Origin: Candidatus Nanopelagicaceae bacterium
GTDB lineage: Bacteria; Actinomycetota; Actinomycetes; Nanopelagicales; Nanopelagicaceae
NCBI GenBank assembly: GCA_947489825.1
Contig: CANLFL010000035.1
Coordinates: 1 to 7,877 of the forward strand
Direction: 5' to 3'
Length of the DNA: 7,877 bases
Of the stretch, positions 5,985 to 7,877 are shown in pieces (the stretch's first letter is position 1; each line of letters begins with the position of its first letter). Below the pieces are notes generated by a model, which searched no databases, was not told where the DNA came from, and was given only the letters and a program-made list of their open reading frames with translations. The position numbers were made by a program, and so were the translations under genes.

Positions 5985-6908
5985 TTAGAAGGTTGCGCGA
6001 ATAGTGCCGATGACGCGAGGTCCGCCCATCACCTTTTCAGGCTCAAATGGGCTATCGACGCCGAAAGATTTTAAACACGCATGTGTCAGCGTGCGGAATG
6101 GGCGAAGGCTGCCATCACTGACTTTAAATATAAAGGTACGACCATCTGGCAAGGATGCAATCTCAACAGCTTCTGCACCATCTTTCATAAAGAGTCCCGG
6201 CACTGATTGCATCATCTCTGTCGTAAGTCGTGCTTCACCGGCCACCATCAACGGATGCGCGCGATATGCCTCAACAACCCGTTGGTGAATTGGGTCTGTT
6301 GAAATTGTGATTGCACGAACTGAATGTGCCAGGCCAGCCATTGTTAAGAGAAATAGCGGTGCGCCGCAACCATCTGTACTTATCAGTGCAACTGATTCAC
6401 CAGCTAACAACTCAAGTTCAGCCTTGCAGGCAACCTGAAGTGGATGCGCTGGGTCAAGGTAATTCTCAATCGGCCAATTATTTTTCACACAGGTAAGTAG
6501 CATCGCAGCATGTTTTCCGCTGCAGTTCATGGTGATACGAGTTGCATCCTTATCGCCCCAGGCTTTGCGTTCGGCATCTCCAAGCGGACGATCCAGTGAA
6601 CATTGCAGTGCGCTTTCATCTAACCCAGCCATTATTAATATTTCACGCACGCCATCAAGGTGCATTGCAGCCCCTGAGTGACTTGATGCAGCTAAAGCCA
6701 ATAGCCGTGGCTCAAGATCTAGCCCATGTCGCAACATTGCAGATGCTTGAATAGATTTAATCGTTGAGCGAGGAAAGACAAGTGCATCAGCATCGCCTAA
6801 TTGGCGATGAATGCTGCCATCTGAGTTAAGCGCTATGAGATACCCACGGTGCGTTGATTCAACAACTCCATCGCGTACATATTCAGCTAGCAGCGCGTCA
6901 GTACTCAT
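5985..6908 (-). CDS. Asparaginase II family protein (zinc-type, Rhizobium etli-like)
   Basis: This 307-residue protein belongs to the asparaginase II family of serine-beta-lactamase-like amidohydrolases, unrelated to E. coli AnsA/AnsB. Residues matching the studied R. etli enzyme are visible: the Ser48-xx-Lys51 nucleophile motif (FPRSTIKS), the SSHSG segment (75-79), and Cys129-Ser-Gly-Lys132 with Cys181 (TDGCGAP), the expected zinc ligands. Lys262 (FIFKVSDG) fits the second catalytic lysine. The predicted reaction is L-asparagine to aspartate plus ammonia, in the cytosol since there is no signal peptide. The ATG overlaps the stop of the upstream nitrobindin-like gene by 4 nt (ATGA), indicating translational coupling. 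The gene ends 19 nt before mshA. Motif positions are seen; equivalence to the rhizobial residues is from family knowledge, and substrate preference is unproven. Confidence 0.9.
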   Translation of the reverse strand: MSTDALLAEYVRDGVVESTHRGYLIALNSDGSIHRQLGDADALVFPRSTIKSIQASAMLRHGLDLEPRLLALAASSHSGAAMHLDGVREILIMAGLDESALQCSLDRPLGDAERKAWGDKDATRITMNCSGKHAAMLLTCVKNNWPIENYLDPAHPLQVACKAELELLAGESVALISTDGCGAPLFLLTMAGLAHSVRAITISTDPIHQRVVEAYRAHPLMVAGEARLTTEMMQSVPGLFMKDGAEAVEIASLPDGRTFIFKVSDGSLRPFRTLTHACLKSFGVDSPFEPEKVMGGPRVIGTIRATF

Positions 6909-7405
6909 TCGCTCTGTCTTTCAAGAGATGACCAGATATGTGCCTGCAGCTCTTGTCCTTCTGCTGCCATGTCATATGCAAAGAACAATTCGCCAGCAAC
7001 AAGACCATAGAGACGCACACCTGCTGTCACAATCTTGGCAGTCGGTGCGGAATACCCTTGATCCAAAACAAGTTGAATCTTTGGACCATCAAATGTTCCA
7101 ACCCAACCTTCTGCAATTCCGGTGGAATGTGTAATCACAACTTCCAAAACGTTATTCGGCTTTACTCGCCAGAAACCAGCCTCTGATGCACCTGGGCGAA
7201 GAATGTCGCCCTTGTCATCGATGATCCATGAACGTGAGTAGTAATTCATAAAGGGGCGACCATCGTGGTTAAAGACCACTTCATGTGCGTATTCAAAGGT
7301 CTCAATGTTTGGATATTCACCGCGACCTTTACCGCGCCACGTTCCAACCATCCACGCAAGTGGATTGAGACCAGGGTGTAACCCTTCAGGAATTGTGAAG
7401 ACCAT
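6905..7405 (-). CDS. Nitrobindin-like haem-binding beta-barrel protein
   Basis: This 166-residue protein has the length and hallmarks of the nitrobindin family (formerly DUF1794, FABP-like; M. tuberculosis Rv2717c type). GTWRGKGRGEYP at 21-32 matches the conserved GxWxGxGxGxYP motif, and His156 near the C-terminus (LQAHIWSSLER) corresponds to the axial haem ligand. Between them lie repeated beta strands (FMNYYSRSWII, VLEVVITHSTG, VRLYGLVAGELFFAYDM), consistent with a ten-stranded barrel. Family members bind ferric haem b and react with nitric oxide, peroxynitrite or similar species; this is not seen directly. A GAGAGG ribosome-binding site lies about 9 nt before the ATG. The start overlaps the stop of a small membrane protein gene (TAATG), and the end overlaps the asparaginase start by 4 nt. 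It is probably cytosolic. Confidence 0.9.
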   Translation of the reverse strand: MVFTIPEGLHPGLNPLAWMVGTWRGKGRGEYPNIETFEYAHEVVFNHDGRPFMNYYSRSWIIDDKGDILRPGASEAGFWRVKPNNVLEVVITHSTGIAEGWVGTFDGPKIQLVLDQGYSAPTAKIVTAGVRLYGLVAGELFFAYDMAAEGQELQAHIWSSLERQSE

Positions 7406-7539
7406 TAAAGTCTGCCTCTCTTATACGTACGAGGATTCTGTGATTGCGACTTGCGATATGAACGAAAGCCAAGAAAGAAGAGAAGGAGTGAAGTAAGGGC
7501 TGCGACTACACCAACTGCGCCCATTGTCACCGTCTCCAT
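7405..7539 (-). CDS. Small single-helix membrane protein, 44 residues, unrecognised
   Basis: A short open frame encodes a hydrophobic stretch at about residues 6-25 (MGAVGVVAALTSLLLFFLGF) followed by a strongly basic tail rich in Arg and Lys (R26, R29, K30, R37, K40, R41, R43). It looks like a single transmembrane helix with the N-terminus outside and the basic tail in the cytosol. I do not recognise a family. Support for it being real: its TAA overlaps the nitrobindin ATG by one base (TAATG), it fills an otherwise empty 153-nt gap, and TACTCT-N6-ATG upstream fits the leaderless pattern of neighbouring genes. Met6 is an alternative start, with GGAG about ten bases before it. A role in placing or assisting the nitrobindin-like protein at the membrane would be speculation. 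Confidence 0.7.
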   Translation of the reverse strand: METVTMGAVGVVAALTSLLLFFLGFRSYRKSQSQNPRTYKRGRL

Positions 7540-7545
7540 GGGTTA

Positions 7546-7551
7546 AGAGTA
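7546..7551 (-). promoter_or_regulatory. Candidate -10 of the small membrane protein gene, leaderless arrangement
   Basis: TACTCT is followed by six bases (TAACCC) and the ATG at 7539. TTGTTC lies about 15 nt upstream as a possible -35, inside the end of the ygfZ-like gene. This would start a transcript running through the nitrobindin-like and asparaginase genes. Confidence 0.45.
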
Positions 7552-7558
7552 AGCGATC

Positions 7559-7877
7559 TTAAGCGGGAACAATAACTTGTTGCGCAGCACTGATGCCGCC
7601 CACAGTAAGTACTGCCTCAACCGGCGTCGTTCGCTTAATTACAGCAAGTGCGATCGGCCCGAGTTCATGATGGCGGGCGACAGTGCCGAGAAATCCAACA
7701 ACAACGCCATCATTTTCAACTGCCGCGCCCGTAGCTGGCATTACAACTGCGCTGCCATCTAGGTGCAACATCACCAGGCGACGTGGTGGATTTCCAAGAT
7801 TAAATACCTTTGCCACTGTCTCTTGTCCGCGATAACAACCCTTATTCATATGGACTGCCCCGCCTAATACACCGAGC
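7559..7877 (-). CDS. ygfZ: YgfZ/GcvT-like folate-binding protein, C-terminal part (runs off the right edge)
   Basis: The last 106 codons of a YgfZ-family protein are present; the N-terminal part, including any start codon, lies beyond the window. The family signature KGCYRGQE is clear, within the segment GGAVHMNKGCYRGQETVAKV; its cysteine is the conserved functional residue of YgfZ. NLGNPPRRLVMLHLDG and a small C-terminal beta domain (VVGFLGTVARHHELGPIALA) follow, as in GcvT-like barrels. The internal Met at 7849 is not the start because the frame stays open to the edge with conserved family residues (LGVLGGAVH) before it. YgfZ/IBA57 proteins assist iron-sulphur cluster assembly or repair in a folate-dependent way. 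It ends 19 nt before the small membrane protein gene on the same strand. Confidence 0.92.
   Translation of the reverse strand, partial: LGVLGGAVHMNKGCYRGQETVAKVFNLGNPPRRLVMLHLDGSAVVMPATGAAVENDGVVVGFLGTVARHHELGPIALAVIKRTTPVEAVLTVGGISAAQQVIVPA

Noticed and set aside
6811..7134. 107-codon plus-strand open frame across the asparaginase/nitrobindin junction
   Set aside because: It crosses two genes on the other strand with clear catalytic and family motifs; no independent support.
7420..7425. TATAAG on the minus strand as a promoter for the nitrobindin-like gene
   Set aside because: A start site from it would fall downstream of the GAGAGG ribosome-binding site, and the gene is already coupled to the small membrane protein gene.
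1..7877. CRISPR arrays, tRNA or rRNA genes, insertion sequences, phage or defence genes
   Set aside because: No repeat arrays, cloverleaf-like segments, transposase motifs or terminal inverted repeats were seen; the content is housekeeping and regulatory.

Overview
This window looks like chromosomal core DNA from an actinobacterium with a compact, streamlined genome. The evidence for Actinomycetota is the set of genes: carD, a SenX3/RegX3-type two-component pair, phoU, the mycothiol glycosyltransferase mshA followed by ybjN and a phosphoglycerate mutase, and a nitrobindin-type protein. The order mshA, ybjN, gpm, senX3/regX3 is familiar from mycobacteria and relatives. Base composition looks moderate (by eye, not counted), unlike GC-rich soil actinobacteria, and intergenic gaps are very short: 0, 2, 2, 3, 18 and 19 nt, plus 4-nt and 1-nt overlaps. 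Together these suggest a small-genome freshwater lineage such as the Nanopelagicales (acI) or a similar group; this placement is inference.

Layout. Positions 1-215 hold the 5' part of carD (minus). Positions 216-370 are a divergent intergenic region. A lipoprotein gene (371-892, plus) abuts, with no gap, the convergent regX3 (893-1582, minus), which follows senX3 (1585-2664, minus). A 140-nt divergent intergenic region (2665-2804) carries a candidate PHO box. phoU (2805-3467, plus) then meets gpm (3471-4211, minus) tail to tail with 3 nt between. From gpm to the right edge every gene is on the minus strand. In transcription order they are: ygfZ-like (partial, 7559-7877), a 44-residue single-helix membrane protein (7405-7539), nitrobindin-like (6905-7405), a zinc-type asparaginase II homologue (5985-6908), mshA (4712-5965), ybjN (4230-4709) and gpm. 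No stretch over 300 bases lacks a gene. I see no rRNA, tRNA, CRISPR array or mobile element.

How the genes fit together. The left half is a phosphate-sensing module: the SenX3-like kinase and RegX3-like regulator, with PhoU divergent from them. PhoU in other bacteria links the Pst transporter to the kinase; no pst genes are in the window. The right half mixes mycothiol synthesis (mshA), glycolysis (gpm), asparagine hydrolysis, a probable haem beta-barrel protein and an iron-sulphur/folate-type YgfZ protein, so it looks like a housekeeping gene train and not a single pathway.

The most notable signals are: (1) a repeated TANNNT, six bases, ATG arrangement at five genes, which implies leaderless transcripts; (2) a kinase without transmembrane segments, whose reading frame is closed upstream by a stop; (3) an 11-nt direct repeat with GTTCA-like starts between senX3 and phoU; (4) a small membrane protein gene whose stop overlaps the next start; and (5) a terminator-like hairpin built into the end of phoU. 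I found no clear evidence of an entirely new multi-gene system.
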